Of a DNA stretch of 5,672 bases, positions 5,129 to 5,672 are shown one piece after another. Positions within the stretch are counted from its first letter, which is position 1, and the number at the start of each line of letters is the position of its first letter. The notes beneath the pieces were generated by a model. It was not told the DNA's origin, ran no database searches, and was given only the letters and a program-made list of their open reading frames with translations. The stretch is from NCBI GenBank assembly GCA_964463285.1, contig CAYXBB010000061.1, positions 1 to 5,672 on the forward strand. Direction: 5' to 3'. The translations under genes were made by a program, and so were the position numbers. The DNA comes from JAAZLS01 sp964463285 (lineage in GTDB: Bacteria > Bacillota > Dethiobacteria > DTU022).

Positions 5129-5672
5129 CTACCGGCAGCGCTCCCGTACTATTGATTGGACCGACTTCAGTGCCGCCGGCAGCGCCGCCGGGTTTTTGCC
5201 GCCGGCCTGAGCCAAATCAGGTCGTCCCCCTCCTCCGCCTCCCACCCGGCGGGCTACAGCGGTAATTATCTCTGCGGCGTTTAAGCCCTGTTTTACCAGA
5301 TCCGAAGTAACTGCCCCTACCAGAAGCACTTTGCCGTTGTTCACTGATCCCAAAACCACCACCGCCCGATCCAGCCGTTCTTTAATTTCATCGGTAAACA
5401 TTAACAGGTGTTCCATACCGTCGGCCTCTACCGCCTCGCTGATTACCTTTACCCCGTTTATTTCCCCTGCTTTTAACAGCAAGGCTTCTACTTGAAAAGT
5501 GGTCAGTTTTTGTTTGGCCCCCAGGCTTAGCTTTTCCAATCTTCTCTGTTCGGTTAACAATTCCTGAACTTTTTCTTCCAACTGCTCCGGAGGTGTGCGC
5601 AGAATTCCGGACAGGTTTTGAAGCTGCCTGGTCTGCTCCACGGTAAACCGGTAAGCCTTTTCCCCGGTTATC
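5129..5672 (-). CDS. alaS: Alanyl-tRNA synthetase, C-terminal part (5' end beyond the window)
   Basis: The frame is open from the window edge to TAG at 5131-5129 and gives 180 residues of the C-terminus. AlaS charges tRNA-Ala with alanine in the cytosol. ITGEKAYRF at the start is the end of the editing-domain region. It is followed by a coiled-coil-like linker with heptad-style Leu/Glu/Gln content (PPEQLEEKVQELLTEQRRLE) and then the C-Ala/DHHA1 domain, including VLLVGAVTSDLVKQGLNAAE and the diagnostic glycine-rich VGGGGGGRPDLAQAGG. The catalytic and editing domains lie outside the window. An internal GTG at 5641 is not a start, since the frame and homologous sequence continue upstream. It is the first gene of the visible leftward cluster, so the operon promoter, and any T-box leader if present, must lie to the right of the window. 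Confidence 0.97.
   Translation of the reverse strand, partial: ITGEKAYRFTVEQTRQLQNLSGILRTPPEQLEEKVQELLTEQRRLEKLSLGAKQKLTTFQVEALLLKAGEINGVKVISEAVEADGMEHLLMFTDEIKERLDRAVVVLGSVNNGKVLLVGAVTSDLVKQGLNAAEIITAVARRVGGGGGGRPDLAQAGGKNPAALPAALKSVQSIVRERCR

Noticed and set aside
5208..5252. Run of six glycines in the AlaS tail as possible low-complexity or sequencing artefact
   Set aside because: The glycine-rich stretch before RPDLAQAGG is a conserved hallmark of the AlaS C-terminal region.

Overview
The window looks like chromosome from an anaerobic, spore-forming-type Firmicute. The closest feel is the Peptococcaceae / Desulfotomaculum-Pelotomaculum group; this is inferred from gene order and protein style, not from a search. 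It holds two blocks that meet tail to tail near position 940. No RNA genes, CRISPR arrays, insertion sequences or transposase remnants are visible.

Left block (1-925, + strand): the last 51 codons of a formate dehydrogenase-type molybdopterin/tungstopterin catalytic subunit. One base later comes its electron-transfer partner, a four-cluster 4Fe-4S protein with a single C-terminal membrane helix. No cytochrome b (gamma) subunit follows, because the next gene is convergent.

Right block (950-5672, - strand, transcribed right to left): the conserved Firmicute cluster alaS (3' part) - ireB - ruvX - DUF1292 gene - mltG - class B penicillin-binding protein gene. The first members are tightly packed: 31 nt between alaS and ireB, an ATGA overlap between ireB and ruvX, and 30 nt between ruvX and the DUF1292 gene. 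Spacing then opens up. A terminator-like hairpin lies between the DUF1292 gene and mltG, and about 200 nt of non-coding DNA containing an inverted-repeat element lies between mltG and the PBP gene.

Functionally the right block links translation (AlaS) and nucleic-acid maintenance (RuvX) to cell-wall control. IreB is a substrate of the PASTA-type Ser/Thr kinase in enterococci, MltG cuts nascent glycan strands, and the class B PBP crosslinks them. The same neighbourhood occurs in Bacillus subtilis (alaS-yrzL-yrrK-yrzB-yrrL, with pbpI further along). The operon promoter must lie upstream of alaS, outside the window.

Shine-Dalgarno positions argue for shorter proteins than the longest open frames in three cases: TTG at 2623 for the PBP, GTG at 3919 for MltG and ATG at 5097 for IreB. 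I see no undescribed system here. The most interesting points are the cysteines around the PBP active site, the inverted-repeat element, the possible attenuator before mltG, and a membrane-anchored FDH beta subunit without an adjacent gamma gene.
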